Source: Fistulifera solaris (taxonomy: Eukaryota > Bacillariophyta > Bacillariophyceae > Naviculales > Stauroneidaceae). Taken from it: 64,000 nt of DNA. Shown here piece by piece: positions 63,183 to 64,000 of the stretch (its first letter is position 1; each line of letters begins with the position of its first letter). Location of the stretch: NCBI GenBank assembly GCA_030295235.1, contig AP026132.1, positions 1,239,501-1,303,500 on the forward strand, read 5' to 3'. The notes under the pieces were generated by a model. It had not been told where the DNA came from and ran no database searches. It worked only from the letters and a program-made list of their open reading frames with translations. The position numbers and the translations under genes were made by a program.

Positions 63183-64000
63183 GGTGTACCGAGCTACTAA
63201 ACGACAATGCAGATGATGATTTTCTTATTTTCTTCGATTTGAGAACACTGATGCGAGAGCCGCGACTGAGAACAGTCGCGGTGTCTCCGACATTGCGACA
63301 TCATTCTTGCATTTTTCGCATCAGAAATGAAGAAATGAAGCCAATCACCGGTTGAAGCAGGAAAGGCGTAAGCAATATACGCCCGCTGAAAGTGTTAAAG
63401 TAATCAACAAGGCCATACATTGCTTTTTTTGAACAATTTTGCGACAGTAAATCGTTTCGAAGGCGTGACTCTTACGAGAGTATCACACGTCGTTATCACC
63501 GTTCAATTGTCTCGACAACAAAGCAGGCAGAAGAAGAACAGTATTTAGGAGTTGAGAAGCTCATTTTGATTATCCTTTCTTTTGCTCCAGATCTATATAG
63601 CCACAATAGAAACGAGAGCGGCGAATTGAAGCAAATTTCTTCACCGTTTGTCGACCGTCAACTCGTTTTAGCCGTCATCTCTCTTTCAAATGCAGCAGAC
63701 AACGGCGGTAGGTCAAACGATGTCATAGAGGGAATACCTGATACCGTAGTCTGATCCTTTCGCTTGCTGCTTCGGCTCTATGGTGTCGCATCACCTTGAC
63801 GATTTTCGATGTTTCGCTCTCGTCGACCATGTCTCAGGACTGAATATTTTTTAGTCATTAGCCCTGGCTTGACTATAGCAATAAAGTGTAAATCGACTTT
63901 TCCAAGACTGCAGTTCAGTCATGAATGAAGAATTCTGCTCTCCCACCGCTCGCACCAGGCTGTGAAACATATAGTCTTTAGCACCAGGGACGAAGTTAAC
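63183..64000. other. 5' flank of phosphofructokinase to the window end
   Basis: About 820 bases in which no gene was recognised; the 62-codon frame at 63566-63754 is unsupported. Confidence 0.5.

Noticed and set aside
1-64000. tRNA, rRNA or spliceosomal RNA genes
   Set aside because: No T-loop plus matching acceptor arm, and no rRNA-like segment, was recognised by reading; a tRNAscan or Infernal search would be decisive.

Overview
The window reads as nuclear DNA of a raphid-type pennate diatom. The clearest markers are a silicon transporter with the paired EGxQ/GRQ signatures (55609-57163), several proteins whose presequences end in the diatom 'ASAFAP'-type cleavage context (HCF101, two pseudouridine synthases, a RibD-like deaminase), MORN proteins with the diatom-style N-terminal double-CxxC module, and short GT-AG introns of about 50-150 bases. 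The genus cannot be proven from the sequence alone.

Layout. 0-2 kb: the 3' end of a START-domain gene and RNase P subunit p30. 2.8-20 kb: five paralogous small secreted proteins (here called A-E) with eight conserved cysteines and three conserved RXL tripeptides; A and B lie on the plus strand, C, D and E on the minus strand. Between B and C sit a SET-like protein, ALG6 glucosyltransferase, the plastid Fe-S carrier HCF101 and a tyrosine-aminotransferase-like enzyme. 21-28 kb: biotin-containing subunit of methylcrotonyl-CoA carboxylase, a tandem pair of MORN proteins, and a plastid RibD-type deaminase that appears fused to a CRM RNA-binding domain. 28-39 kb: an unknown type II membrane protein, a CobW/ZNG1 metallochaperone, two plastid-targeted RluA-type pseudouridine synthases flanking an unknown protein, and TFIIH subunit p34/TFB4. 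39-46 kb: two related acidic proteins, a leucine-rich single-pass membrane protein and a DUF1336/EDR2-C protein. 46.7-48.6 kb: an eight-copy tandem array. 48.9-64 kb: Tic22-like protein, sterol C24-methyltransferase, an unknown multipass protein, a proline-rich repeat protein divergent from the silicon transporter, fused NAD(P) transhydrogenase, and plant-type phosphofructokinase.

Genes are compact and mostly alternate in strand, with many convergent pairs only 30-300 bases apart. Repeats (a MITE with a perfect 10-bp target duplication, a fold-back element with 109-bp arms, 52-bp and 247-bp tandem arrays, TACCGG-rich blocks, a dispersed 70-bp repeat and an over-represented 9-mer TACGGAGTA) sit in the longer intergenic stretches, especially around the cysteine-rich family.

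Data quality matters here. At fourteen places in eleven recognisable genes a single extra or missing base, often in a homopolymer, breaks the frame although the protein homology continues. In every such gene the corrected length becomes an exact number of codons. This looks like uncorrected sequencing error rather than biology, so gene models below are given as spans across the breaks.

The best candidate for an undescribed system is the five-gene cysteine-rich RXL preproprotein family. Its architecture (signal peptide, conserved pro-domain, RXL cleavage motifs, cysteine module) resembles the processing logic of diatom cell-wall proteins.
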